Shown here: piece by piece, positions 34,265 to 47,765 of the stretch
How positions within the stretch are numbered: position 1 is the stretch's first letter
Layout of the letters: each line of letters starts with the position of its first letter
Origin: Monosiga brevicollis MX1
Taxonomy: Eukaryota > Opisthokonta > Choanoflagellata > Craspedida > Salpingoecidae
Assembly: GCF_000002865.3 (NCBI RefSeq)
Contig: NW_001865050.1
Location: forward strand, 590,863-654,862
Reading direction: 5' to 3'
DNA: 64,000 bases
Translations under genes and position numbers: made by a program
The notes under the pieces: model-generated
Database searches by the model: none
The model's input: the letters and a program-made list of their open reading frames with translations, nothing else
Told to the model about the DNA's origin: nothing

Positions 34265-35246
34265 TCGTACGGGGAGACTGTGTCTGACACCGCCTGAACT
34301 CATCCTTGCCTTCGGCCTGTCTGCAACGGCCCTGGTGGCCGTCCATCCTACACACTTGTACATGTTGTTTTCATCGTTCGTTCTGACGAGGACGTGCGTG
34401 CTGTCGCTGGCCAGCACCAGCGACGCTGCTCTCCGAACCTGACTTTGACTCTTCCTTTGTGACTGCAGCATCATTCTAATCCTAATTATTATCATGATTC
34501 TTTTTCTTTTGATCATCTTCATCATTGATGATAGTCACAAGACCAAGTGCTTTCCAAGATGCCTTTTGCTTGCCTCTTGTTTTGGATTCCGTTGCTCTCG
34601 GCGCGCCAGGCCAGCAAACGGGGGCCCAGTTCAGATGGCCAACATCATTATGGGTACGCTTTCTCGTGCGTGCGTGGGGGGTTCATCCGACCTGTCACGG
34701 CCGGCCTCTTTGATGGAGCACAGCCTGCCCCCACTGGCAGCCAACCCTCGCCACAAGGACCATACAGACTTGAGACGGAACCGCATCAAGTTGTCCGCTT
34801 TGGGCCGGACGAAATCGCGACGCCATAAAAAGGATGACATGCTGACAATAAAGTGGGTTGAGATCAGGTTCGAATTGGGTACCATCAGAGTTCATTTTCA
34901 GTCTGAATCGCCAAATTTGGATAAATCATGTCTCAACAATACAAAAACATGTCTTTCAAAGCTTTTGTCTTTTTTTCCCTTTTTGACGGCTGTGGCGCTG
35001 ACGTGGGCCTCCCCTTTGTCCAATGCCACGCAATCTCCCTTTCCCACCCAGCTGTGCTGCTCTGTTAGAGAGCCACTGTTATCATCTCCACCTCCTCCAA
35101 CCACCTCCACCACTACTCCACCTACTCCACCTTGTGGTTTGTGGGTAGAGCGGAGATGGCAAGGGTGGGGTGAGTTCATTTCTCATTTTCTCTTGTTCTC
35201 TTCCTTTGCCTCCATTTGAATCTTCTTCCCCCCAACAACCAGCAAC
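34265..35246. other. Intergenic region between kinesin-14 and cofilin
   Basis: Holds the kinesin 3'UTR and cofilin promoter. There is an AATAAAG hexamer-like signal near 34846. A CCA/CTC-rich stretch sits at 35085-35130. Open frames (for example 34494-35219) show no domain and biased composition; I see no gene. Confidence 0.5.
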
Positions 35247-36742
35247 ATGGTAAGTGTTCTTGGCCCCCTCCTTTGTCTGATCCAAAGTGTGTTACGAGTG
35301 TGACCCACTGCTCGTGTAAAGTGTGACAACCATCACACCCATCGCTTGCTCAACACAAAGCAAAGGAAACACTGAGAGAAAGAGAGAGCGAAAGTACCGA
35401 AAGAACCGAAAGGCGATGTGAAAGCGCCAGCTTGGACTGGTTGTATGTGTGTGTGTGTGTGTGCAGACGCTTGCCACTGCCACTGCCACTGCCACTGCTT
35501 GAAAGGGCAGCGCCTTCAGACCCTTCTTCCCGTGTCTTCTTCCTCTCCCCCCCTCTTCTCTGAGCTTTGCACGTCCAAGGCCTGGCAGAACGTGGTTGTG
35601 TGTGTTTGACTGTGGCTTGAACGGTGGCAAGAGTTTGGGGGCGCGCAAACATCAAGTGGTCCGACCAAAACAGTTGGTGTCACTGGCCCGACCACTTGGG
35701 GCGCCCCTGCCTTGTGTGTGTGTGTGCTGCTGCCCCAGCTCCACTATGCTAGTCAATGCATCGTTGCGTATCATGATGATGCGCATACCATGATCTCTTC
35801 TGGTCATTGCTCCACTCGCTGCCTTTTGGTGGTCTTGAACATTACAAGTTTTTGTCGACGGCCTTCCCGCTTTCTTCAAACCCTTTTGCACCAGCCAAAC
35901 AACATTCTTTCTTGTCTTGTGCTATGCTGAGCGGCAAGCTCGAGCTCGAGCTGTTCTTGTTCTGGCTTGTGAAGCAAACACATCTCAACCCTCTCCACAA
36001 CCCTCTCCTCCTTTCCGCTTCAGTGACCCCTCATCCGCACCTTGCTTGATCCTGCTCGACCATGTAGGCCTCTGGTGTCGGTATCAACGCTGATGTGATC
36101 GAGAAGTTCACTGAGATGAAGATGGGCTCCAAGCACAAATTTGTGACCTTCTGCCTCAACGATGACCTGACCGAGATTGTCGTCGAGAAGGCTGTCCAGG
36201 ACGCCACCTACTCTGACTTTATCGCTGCCCTCCCCGAGGTATGCTCAATGCTTTTTGTTTCTTCCCATGCCTGCATTTACGCTTGAGGCCCAAGCGACGT
36301 GGTGGCCAAGGGCCGTGCCGTGCCGTGCCGGGTCGGGTCGGGTCAGGACGTGCCATGAGCATTGTTGTTCGGAACATGGTGTTTCTGTTGTTGTCCCTGC
36401 CCCTGACCTTTGCTTGTCGACCTGAGCCAAGCGCCCTTGGCATGTTCTCTGACCTTGCTTTTCTCTGCTGCGTCCCGTTTTCCTCTCTTGCAGCAAGCGT
36501 GCCGTTACGCCATTTATGACTTTGACTACAAGCTTGCGGATGGTGGCCAGCGCAACAAGCTCCTCTTTGTTGTGTGGTGCCCCGACACTGCCCGCATCAA
36601 GGACAAGATGCTCTTCGCCTCGTCCAAGGAATCGCTCCGCAAGAAGCTTGTCGGCATCAACACCGAGGTCCAGGCCACGGAGCTCTCCGAGGTCGACTAT
36701 GACGAGATCCTGGACAAGGTCTCGGCTGGCCTCACCAAGTAA
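35247..36742 (+). CDS. CFL1: Cofilin / actin-depolymerising factor
   Basis: Three coding exons: 35247-35249 (ATG only), 36068-36238 and 36494-36742, making 140 residues. Exon 2 begins ASGVGINADVIEKFTEMK, so the mature N-terminus has the Ser3 position that LIM kinases phosphorylate in other species. Exon 3 contains ACRYAIYDFDYKLADGG, LLFVVWCPDTARIKDKM and the actin-binding long helix FASSKESLRKKLVG, then LSEVDYDEILDKV and GLTK. It severs and depolymerises ADP-actin filaments in the cytoplasm. An intron directly after the start codon is a known feature of ADF/cofilin genes in several kingdoms, which supports the one-codon first exon. Intron 1 is long here (818 bp), with a GTAAGT donor. Confidence 0.93.
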
Positions 36743-37245
36743 ACGACCTTTTTTTTATCTGCTCTCTTGCTCTACTCCCTGGGTGTCTCTTTTTTTCCCG
36801 CGAACTTTGTTGCTTGCGCTCGAATCAAAATCTATACTTGAAAGCTTGTGGTCTCGATGACAAAGACATGACTCTTGTTCCAGCCATGCCAACCCCGCTT
36901 CACCCCCTCGACCACCGTTTTCAAAGCGCAGTGCTCTCGCGACAAGAGGCCACCAGCCCATGATGATGACAATAATTTTCTCTTTTATCGATCGAATTTC
37001 ATGTACAGCCGCATACAATAACGAATTTGGCTTGACATGTGAATTTGCGATTTGGTATTGAGATTTGACATCAGCGCGCGCCCCCCTCGTTTGCAAATCA
37101 AGCAAGGTCGTGGAAGACAATGCCCGTGTGGCGTGCGGTGACACGACCCGCCAGGTAGCCGCTGGGTGTGTCCTTCTCTCAATCAATCTCTCTCCTTCCC
37201 TCCCTCTGCAGGCGCTCTTGAGCGTCAATTCGCCGCTTCGAAGCC
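36743..37245. other. Intergenic region between cofilin and DUF2827-like gene
   Basis: Cofilin 3'UTR (T8 run at 36749) and the next gene's promoter. A pyrimidine-rich stretch ending CTCTGCAG at 37211 resembles a 5'UTR acceptor. No coding frame with recognisable motifs. Confidence 0.5.
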
Positions 37246-39809
37246 ATGGTCAACGATGGCTTGCCCCGTCGGCCTCGTGGCCGGGGCACGCCTCAGCTGT
37301 ACAGCCTCAGATTCCTGCTCCCGTTGCTCCTCTTGCTCGTGGGTGGCTTTGATCTCCTCGCCCATGCCGATGATCCGAGCCTTGCGCCCCCAATCATCCC
37401 ACCGGAGGGCCAGCCTGAAACGCCCGAGCTGAAGTACCAGCCTGGAGCCCAAGCAGTCTCGGATGACGTACCATCGTCCAGTGTCAAACCTCTCAGCACC
37501 AATCATCCCCAAGCATCAGTGCCGGAGAATGCACCTCCTAGTAGTGCAGCTTCTCCATCTCCCCCACCAACCGTCCCCAAGCCCCGTGCGCCGGGCATGT
37601 GGGATGAGCCAACACCAGCCCTTCGCCCACCGCTGCGCCATTACAAAGTTGGCCTCTGCATCTCCATCCCACCCCGTGCGGTCTCTATGTATACCAATGG
37701 TGAGGATCCGCTGCAGCGCTTACACCATTGGTTGCAGCGCCCGCGATTGTTGGCCCCCGTCAACCTGTCACCGCTTAACTCCCCCTGTCAGGCATGCTCT
37801 ATAAGCTGCCTCTTCAACCTCCCCACTCACCCGCTGCCTTGCCATTTCCCTCTGGCCTGCCCTCCATCCGGCTGGGCAACTGTACGGCACACAGGTGCGC
37901 GGCAAGCCGCGTTCTTTTTGCACCAGCTTTTGGCCCAGGAGGGCCGGCATCAAGTCTATCTCATCAACCTGGATCAGGGTGAAGCCAAGGCAGGTCTTTC
38001 AACCCAAATCGCTTCTCGATGCTCTCTTGGTGACAGGACAATGCCATGGCCAGCGGGCGTGTGCACAACGGCCCCAGATGCACTAACCGCCTTGTGCGTC
38101 ACTGTGGTGGGCTGTCGTGCGAACAGAACATGTCAGCCGATTGGCAGCTCGACGGCATGCGCGTGGTTCGCCTTGAAGAAGCGCTGGATTTGAAGCTCGA
38201 TGTTGTCATTGAAATTGGCATGCAGGTATTCAGGCCGGCCCTCGACCCGTTGCTGCCCATGCTTCCAGCCCGACTCTGGTCCATTCTCCTTTGGTCGGGG
38301 GTTGCATGCTTTTTTTTTTTTGGGCCACCTACAATTGCTAGTACTGACTCACAACTTGTCGTGATGCTCTGCAATTGGGTGTCCTCCCACTGACTGCAGA
38401 TGCGCCAGGATCAAGTGGATGACCTCAAACGATCTGGAGCCAAGGTGAGCCATCTCACTCGGCGCTTCACTGAGCTTTCATTCACGAACCTCGGCCCCAT
38501 CCGTCTTTTCACCTTGCCCGATCCTGCGCTCCGGCTCCTGTGCTAGGTGACCGCATACCGTAGCGGATACAATTATATCATGAATGTCGAGGCCATCTTG
38601 TACAACAAGTCAAAGACTACAATGTTTGAGACGCGCCACTACGATCAAGTTTGGACCCTGCCATCCTTTCTCAAGTGTGTAGCCGTGAGCCTGCTACCCC
38701 AAAAGACGCAATCCTCGAATTGCGCCTTTGCGATAAAGTCGCGATGAGAAGCAACGTCGGGTTGAATTGCTGATGAAAGCCAGCTTGTGGCTACAGCCTC
38801 TGCTGTGTTTCGACTGTTCGGCTCTCTTGTCGTTCGATGGTCAACTGATTTGCGGCCTGTCGACGGTTGGTTGTTGACCCCCTTAGTTCGGAGGGCTGGC
38901 TCGGGACCATCTACGAGTCACCAGTCTCTGCTGCACCCTATCTGTGGTCACCACGCTATTTTGACTACATTGTCGAGGCCTTGTCGAGTCGCCATTACTA
39001 TGAACCGCGGGCTAATAAGACGATTGCCGTTTTTGAACCCAACCTGAACGTGGTCAAGACGTCGGTGCTTCCAATGACGGCGATCGAATTGTTGTACCGG
39101 GAGGCACCAGACAGCTTCAGCAAGGCCTATGTGACCAACAGCGATCATTTGGCCAAAAAGGACGCCTTCAAGGCGTTTGTGCAGCGCAGTTTGAGCGCTT
39201 ACGTGGCAGGCAAAATGTTCTTTGAGAGCCGATACCGCTTTGCCTGGTTTCTCTCTTCTCACACCGACGTGGTGCTGTCGCACCAGTGGGGCTGCGCTCT
39301 AAACTATCTGTATATTGAAGCCCTCTACGCTGGCTATCCACTGGTTCACAACTCACCCTACTTTCAGGTACGTTATTGGGTTGGAATCCGGTACGAAAGT
39401 TCAAGGTCCGTCCCTCATCCGGCGGGGCTGGCGGTAGGATTGTGGCTACTACTATCCTGAAAACGATGGGTATCTGGCGCGCGACCGCTTACGTGAGGCC
39501 CTGCAAGAGCATGACCAGCAACAGAAAGCCTACAATGCACAGGTTGGCTTTGGGTCCGGATGTGTGGTTGCGACTGGTTCAGAAGGGGAAGTTTAAGGTG
39601 CTTGAGCTTTTTTTTTTTTCTCGCGTATGTGCTCAACGATCTCACGTGGGAGTTGCTATTTTCCACAGGCCAAAGTGTGCGTATGGCGGCATAGCCCCTT
39701 CAACCCGGACAACGTGTATGAGTGGGAGCACCTGCTGGACGAAGTATACGAGCGGCCCTGGTCAAGCGTTGAGCGGGATCGTCTTGCCTCGAAGCCACCA
39801 GCTGCGTGA
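37246..39809 (+). CDS. DUF2827 (glycosyltransferase-like) protein with signal anchor
   Basis: The N-terminus MVNDGLPRRPRGRG is followed by a hydrophobic segment (FLLPLLLLLVGGFDLL, residues about 24-40), suggesting a type II Golgi membrane protein. A Pro/Ser-rich stem of about 90 residues follows. The catalytic part is split by about eight short introns: HYKVGLCISIP; AAFFLHQLLAQEGRHQVYLI; LDLKLDVVIEIGMQ; VTAYRSGYNYIMNVEAILYN; ETRHYDQVWTLPSF; APYLWSPRYFDYI; NKTIAVFEPNLNVVKTSVLP; CALNYLYIEALYAGYPLVHN with SPYF; DCGYYYPENDGYLARDRL; and AKVCVWRHSPFNPDNVYEWE, stop at 39809. The NYLY...GYPLVHNS...GYYYP signature matches DUF2827, a family known to me mainly from proteobacteria and thought to be GT-B-like. 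The function is inferred, not known. Confidence 0.7.
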
Positions 39810-39948
39810 CGCCATCAACTCTGCTTGGATTGACCGTCCATGGTTGCAATTCGACGACCTTGCTGCCTTTTCAAGTGCGCTTTGCGCTCATCCTCCTCTT
39901 TCCCCCATGCCGACGAACTGAATTGATCTTCTATAAGACTCGGTCCAT

Positions 39949-39987
<39 letters not shown>

Positions 39988-40895
39988 CGTCAGATGCAAG
40001 GTGTCACGATACATGTGCATAAGTTAATGCATCTTACTAAGCAGTAATTGTAGTAGTCACTAATGTTCCAACGGTTTTATAAGCCTGGTTTCCTTCGCAA
40101 TTGAGGCACTTATCGTATTGTAATCATTTAAACATCAAGCTTACGACCAAGGACAAAGCTTTTCGTGTTCCAGTGAACCAACCACGACACCTCCAGAGCG
40201 GCAGCGCCGTGAACGCTGGAGGACTTTGATGCCCCTGACGGGTCTCTTGCTGGCAGGTCCTCTGTTATCGGGGCTTTGGGGGTTAGCGGGGGGAGGTAGG
40301 AGGTAGGACTGGTAGCGGGAAGGGGCTTGCGGAGATAGAGGTGGGGAGCGATTTGGAGGTTCGTGTGCGACGTGGCGACGATGCTCGTTCGCGGTCGTGA
40401 TGGGACAGATTGAGTCGACGGATGCGACGACTGGTACAGCAGGTGCGTTCAATGCCGCCCACTGGTTTCCGACCCACAGCCCATCACCCTGGCGATCATG
40501 AGTGAGCAAAAGCTTCCGCATGCCCTGCCTGCACCGAGGAGCAAGGTTGGAAAGTAAAACAACAACAACAACAGCAACAAGAACAGGGGGGTGGGGGGTG
40601 GGGGGTGCTGTTGGCATGTATTCAGGGCGAGAGCGTAGCACGCCTCTGGCTGGGGGAGCGAGTTGCGTGTGCACTCAAACTTCCAGTTCGGTTGGCGGTG
40701 CGTGTGCGGAAGCGGTCGTGAGGGGAAGGCTTGATTGTTTGGGCTCAAGCGCAGCATTGCTCGGTTCCCGAGCTTCATGCTTGGCGGCCTTGAGACACTC
40801 CCTCCCTTCTCCCTTACCAGCTGCTTTGATGCACCCTCTCTCTGCCTCTATTGAGCCAAAGAACTCACCTTTGGATCGTGGATTTCCCATCAATC
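39810..40895. other. 1.1 kb intergenic region between DUF2827-like gene and spastin
   Basis: Includes a GT repeat (39951-39982), AT-rich sequence at 40020-40140, a minus-strand Pro-rich open frame (40141-40674) that I consider spurious, an AAC repeat at 40557-40575 and a GGGTGGGG patch near 40590. No gene seen. Confidence 0.5.
39951..39982. repeat. (GT)n microsatellite
   Basis: Sixteen GT units in the 3' flank of the DUF2827-like gene. Confidence 0.95.
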
Positions 40896-43705
<2,810 letters not shown>

Positions 43706-44160
43706 GCGATGCGGCTAGGCAGCTTAATTTCGACCAGCTCACTCTTCATTGGTCGTCGGCACGCAACGGGAGGTGGGGGCGTGCCTCAAAGAACGCATCA
43801 GCGGCCAAGCTGAAAGCGGCATCAGAGTAGGCTTGGTCAATTGGGATCGCTCTGTGAGGATGATTTTGGTTCTCTTGCCTTGTTTCTTATTTCCTTTCGA
43901 ATTAATGAGTATCATCGGTGCCTGCGATTGCAGTCTTTTTGCTCGGCATTGACTTGTCACCGGTCCGCGTTGTGGGGGACCGCTTGGCAGTGCGCGCTCG
44001 CGCTCGCTGGGCGCAGCGAATACAAGCCTTGATGTATCTAAGAGGTCAAGGGAAGCGCGATGGTGTAAATCGCGCAAGTTGAGCCTGAAGCATGATTGTG
44101 AACACACCATGGTAGGTAAGGAGCAGAGTGTGTGGAGCTTTGCTGCACGAGACGGAACGA
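43706..44160. other. Convergent 3' flanks of spastin and mannonate-dehydratase-like gene
   Basis: No coding sequence recognised. Contains the 3'UTRs of two tail-to-tail genes. The minus-strand frame 43739-44110 has no motif. Confidence 0.5.
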
Positions 44161-45348
44161 CTAGCGCAAGTCATACCCCAGACTAAAGGCTGTGGCTGCA
44201 GCCGCGCCGTCCACACTATTGAAAGGTGGCGTGTGGTCGAGGATGATGGTGCCTCGATAGCCGTTTTGAACCAAAAGGTCGATGATGTGGGCAATATCCA
44301 AAAAGCCATCATCAAGATAGGTCTCGGCAAAGTCGGGCAAGCAGGCTGTGCAGTTGCGCAGGTGCACAATGGCTACGCGTTGACGCAGAACAAAAGCGAC
44401 CAAATTCGAATACAGAGCCTCACACGAGTCCCCAAATGAACCCAGCAGGGCGGGATCCGCGGTCACATGTGCGAGATCATGGGCAGGGGGAAGCCGAAGA
44501 CCTTCGGAGATGGTCCCACAGCAGAACTCGGCCTGCAGGCGGCCCGAGTGGTCAAGCGCAAAGACACGCTCAAAATCAGAGAAGGAGCGGATCAGGCAGG
44601 GCATGCCGCCGACATGCCGTAGTGGGGGGTCATTCGGATGGAGGGCCAAGACCATGTTATACTGGACGCACAAAGGCATAACGTCACGCACAAATGTCTC
44701 TAGGTTACTCCAGAGCTGTTCGTCTGTGGGGGCGTTGGGGTCCACGGGCAGGGCGGCGAGGCGCCTCGCATTGCACCGACGGCCCAGCCCACCACCTCGC
44801 ACTACAGACTGGCCCGTGCTGTATACCTTGCCTGATGCCTCCCACGTGAAGGTGGTGGTGTGAATGCCAGCCTCACTTAGCATGGCCAGCATGGATCCAA
44901 ACTGAGTCAGCCGTGCCGCGTAGTTATCCGTGTGCAGGATGATGTCGGGGCATTTGGCCAGCTCCAGACAGCCTACATTGTTGAGCTGGAGGTTACGCCT
45001 TTCGACAGCATCTTTCAGAGCAGCCAGACGTGCTGGGGTCATGTCTGCCAGTTTTTCAATCCAGGTAAAAACATGAGTGGCCCCCATCTGCTCCACGAAT
45101 TGTAGTTCTTGATCAGTGGGCGCGGGCCCGACAAAGGCGCATACTCGCGGCCCATCGGGGCGGATGTGATTTGGATTGGAGAGCGTCATTCCGGACTGCT
45201 GCTCGTTGTCGGTGTCTGGTACCCTGACGCGAGCAGCAACGGCCGGTGAAGAGGCAGGGTCAGACAGATCCTGGTAAAAGTAGGCCTGCATTGTGCCGCC
45301 CTGCGTGGCCGAGGCGGCCTCTTCCGTTGTCGAGCCGTTGTGGCTCAT
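44161..45348 (-). CDS. Mannonate-dehydratase-like TIM-barrel enzyme (UxuA family)
   Basis: A single uninterrupted frame of 395 residues, notable in an intron-rich region. After an N-terminal extension of about 65 residues, the barrel shows the family's metal and substrate motifs: VQYNMVLALHPNDPPLRHVG (usual HPDDPP), EFCCGTISEG, VAIVHLRNCTA, AETYLDDGFLDIAHII and YRGTIILDHTPPF. These correspond to the His, Cys, His and Asp ligands of the divalent metal centre. D-mannonate dehydratase makes 2-keto-3-deoxygluconate in hexuronate breakdown. The closest wording I recall is from bacterial members whose substrates vary, so the exact reaction is uncertain. Intronless structure and a mainly bacterial family suggest horizontal transfer. 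The ATG at 45348 begins MSHNGSTTEEAAS. Confidence 0.75.
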   Translation of the reverse strand: MSHNGSTTEEAASATQGGTMQAYFYQDLSDPASSPAVAARVRVPDTDNEQQSGMTLSNPNHIRPDGPRVCAFVGPAPTDQELQFVEQMGATHVFTWIEKLADMTPARLAALKDAVERRNLQLNNVGCLELAKCPDIILHTDNYAARLTQFGSMLAMLSEAGIHTTTFTWEASGKVYSTGQSVVRGGGLGRRCNARRLAALPVDPNAPTDEQLWSNLETFVRDVMPLCVQYNMVLALHPNDPPLRHVGGMPCLIRSFSDFERVFALDHSGRLQAEFCCGTISEGLRLPPAHDLAHVTADPALLGSFGDSCEALYSNLVAFVLRQRVAIVHLRNCTACLPDFAETYLDDGFLDIAHIIDLLVQNGYRGTIILDHTPPFNSVDGAAAATAFSLGYDLR

Positions 45349-46313
45349 ATTTGGGTTTGCGGTTTGCTCCGTAATCTGCTCGTAACAGTCAGACCAGAGA
45401 GGCGTTGATATGTGACACGTTCAATCCTTGGTATTTTTTTTTTTTTTTGAACGTTACGTCGTTTTGATGATGATACATGTAATTTGCGTCGGAGAGGCAC
45501 GTTGAGATGGAAGAAAAGAGTCGATTGCTTGAGGAAAAAGAAATTGGGGAAGGAGGGGGTGCGGAGATTGGTGCGAGACAACACGGCACGAGGATTCGTT
45601 GGTGGAGCACGCTGCAAGGGCAAAAGGAGAGCGAGCGCGGCTCACGTCAAAAGAAAAAAACTACAACACGGCATGGTATTCTTCACAACACCACAACAAC
45701 CGAAACAGGAGAAACAAAAAAAGTGTGCAGAGGCGATGTGGATACAAGGGAAGGGGTCGGGGGCGATCGGCACCGACAAACAGAATTGCACGGCTCTGCA
45801 AACCAATCACACGATAAGAAGAGCAGGATCAACCCGCTCAGACCGACCAAAAAATTGGACCGAGGGGCTCGTATGCCCGCACTACTGGCACAGGTCAAGA
45901 GGCCAAGAAAAGACTAAAAACAAACGCTGTGTCGAGAGCAAGTCTACTCGCCCGGTTAGGCTACGGACCAGCCAAGCCCAACCATTTGAGTCTGCTCAAG
46001 TATATCGACAGGGGTTGTGGGAGCCGACTGGCATCGTGGCAACCGCAACGAACAATTGATGCTGTGGTACACCAAAGCAAAAAACAGAAGAGGAAAAAAA
46101 AAAAAAAAAGCAAACTAATACAAAAGCAAATGAACTAAAATCGGAAAGTAATCAAAAGACACATCGGGGGATGCGCAGCAAACACTAGCTAACAAGACAC
46201 AGAGGCGCAAGGCACACGAACAAATCTGCAAGACACACGAACAAATCTAGGGATATATCAACAAGTTAATAGCACAGGGAACTATTAGACAAAGCAAGGA
46301 CATGCAAAGTTCA
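45349..46313. other. Intergenic region between mannonate-dehydratase-like and SH2 genes
   Basis: Strand-asymmetric, A- and purine-rich on the plus strand (A-runs at 45654-45660 and 46097-46110), as expected for the 3'UTR of the SH2 gene and 5' flank of its left neighbour. The plus-strand frame 45484-46059 is Lys/Arg/Thr-rich and not credible. A short direct repeat of ACACACGAACAAATCT occurs at about 46212 and 46231. Confidence 0.5.
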
Positions 46314-47765
46314 CTAAAGCACGCTGACGTGCAGCGGGCGTTGAAGGATGGAGCCACAAACGCGCACATGGTCAGCAACAAGATAGGAGACAAGGTGGGC
46401 CACGGAGCTGCGTGAGACGCGTTTGAGGCCGGTGAGGTAGTAAAGGCCGGTGGCAGAGGACTGCATAATGGGCACGTGTTCGATGCGGGCATCGACGCGC
46501 TTGAGGGAGAGCGTGAGTGCGTCATCCTGAGCGCGGATGAGAAAAGTGCCCGGCTCTTCGCCGTCCAGAAGAAACTCCGAGGACTCCCAATCAAGTTCAC
46601 GAAAGAGCCAGTCGGGTTCACCATCGGCATCCAGGATGGGAAGCGGTTCTTCGACATCATCGATGGTGAGGAGATCATCGTTCTCATCGTGAAAGCCATA
46701 ACAGCCCGAGTCTTGACGCGAAGAAAGGCTGTCGAGGGCGTTGAGAGTGCCATCGCGCCAGAGGCCGGGAGGTGCCGAGTTGCGGCGGTCTTCAGCAGCG
46801 GCCCGGGCGTTGGCAGGTTTACCAGCTCGCTTGGGTACGTTTTGACGTTTGCCATAGCCCTTGTGACGGTTAATGCCGGGGCCGCTGGGAAGCGTGCCGG
46901 AAAAACTGTCTGTGTTCCAGCTGCGCGAGAGGGAAAGGGCGCGGGCTCGACAAATGCCCGGTCCCTCCTCGTTGAAGGCAGCTAGCGTGCGGACGTCGTA
47001 GATGGCTTCGTTACTGGAGGATTCGCCGTCGTAGTCCAGATCGTCCTCCTCAGCAGCGGAGGACGAGGCCGAGTCTGTGGTAGGGCGGGGGCTGCCTGCA
47101 GCCAGGCGAAAAAGGGAGTGGAAAACGGCCGACCAGCGGCGCGGGGAGCGAGTGGGTGAGCCCGAAGAGGTGGATGACTTGTTTTGTATGCAGGCGGCAA
47201 CCAGATTGCCAAAGGCATCGGCGTCGTTCGCAGAGACAAAGCGCAGGTTGTGGATGTCAAAATTGTTGACGCTGGTCCAGATGGCAAGCACGGCGTTGAG
47301 GGATTCCTGATCCCAGTGAAAGCCGAGGAGATGGTGGGCATCCCACGTCGCGATGGCCAGGCTGGGCGATGCTTTAGTCTCGCCATCGGGAAGCTCTGTG
47401 GCCTCAGGGTCGGTTGTGTTTGAAGGGAGGGCTGCCGGGGCCGTGGTGGGACGGCTAGCTGGTTGCACCAGGCTGATGCGGTTGTTTTGGGGGTCCACTT
47501 GAAGGGCAAGCTCGGCTCGCCACTCACGAACAGTTCGCGGAATCAGCTGGGGATTGCTAAAGGTGACCAGGGCGCCCACCAGGTGCTGCTGCTCAAAGCC
47601 GGCCGGGTTCTCGGGGACGGTGATGTTGCCTATATTAGACATGACCGGGAAGGTTTGGGGTGAGGGCGATGCGGTGAAACAGGCGCGTAAGGGATAGGCC
47701 ATGTATCGGCCAGCGAGCGTACCGCGATACATGACCCGAGCGGGGGGCATCCACGGAAGAAGCAT
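46314..47765 (-). CDS. SH2 domain protein, otherwise unrecognised
   Basis: A single exon of about 483 residues from ATG 47765 (MLLPWMPPARVMYRG); an alternative start is 47642 (MSNIGNITVPEN). The first 180 residues look globular (QQHLVGALVTFSNPQLIP, WRAELALQVDPQNNRISLVQ, HLLGFHWDQESLNAVLAIW, FDIHNLRFVSANDADAFGNL); the strand pattern and final helix could be a PH/PTB-like fold, but I cannot prove it. A long acidic and Ser-rich middle follows. The last 100 residues form an SH2 domain: PDWLFRELDWESSEFLLDG, then PGTFLIRAQDDALTLSLKRV with the phosphotyrosine-binding Arg in FLIR, VEHVPIM-type strand, and a C-terminal helix SVAHLVSYLVADH, stop at 46314. It is likely an adaptor in tyrosine-kinase signalling, which is expanded in choanoflagellates. 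Confidence 0.75.
   Translation of the reverse strand: MLLPWMPPARVMYRGTLAGRYMAYPLRACFTASPSPQTFPVMSNIGNITVPENPAGFEQQHLVGALVTFSNPQLIPRTVREWRAELALQVDPQNNRISLVQPASRPTTAPAALPSNTTDPEATELPDGETKASPSLAIATWDAHHLLGFHWDQESLNAVLAIWTSVNNFDIHNLRFVSANDADAFGNLVAACIQNKSSTSSGSPTRSPRRWSAVFHSLFRLAAGSPRPTTDSASSSAAEEDDLDYDGESSSNEAIYDVRTLAAFNEEGPGICRARALSLSRSWNTDSFSGTLPSGPGINRHKGYGKRQNVPKRAGKPANARAAAEDRRNSAPPGLWRDGTLNALDSLSSRQDSGCYGFHDENDDLLTIDDVEEPLPILDADGEPDWLFRELDWESSEFLLDGEEPGTFLIRAQDDALTLSLKRVDARIEHVPIMQSSATGLYYLTGLKRVSRSSVAHLVSYLVADHVRVCGSILQRPLHVSVL

Noticed and set aside
34855-34885. tRNA-like GGTTCGAATTGG (T-loop/B-box) motif
   Set aside because: No matching A-box or foldable acceptor stem was seen nearby.
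34494-35219. 241-codon plus-strand frame between kinesin and cofilin
   Set aside because: Starts in AT-rich sequence, has no recognisable domain and overlaps the likely cofilin promoter.
40141-40674. 177-codon Pro-rich minus-strand frame
   Set aside because: Low complexity, no domain, no splice context, and composition like neighbouring non-coding DNA.
44161-45348. Bacterial contamination of the assembly
   Set aside because: Flanked without a break by typical intron-bearing eukaryotic genes on both sides, so an integrated gene is likelier than contamination.
45484-46059. 191-codon plus-strand frame
   Set aside because: Lys/Arg/Thr-rich product of A-rich DNA, better explained as the reverse of a 3'UTR.
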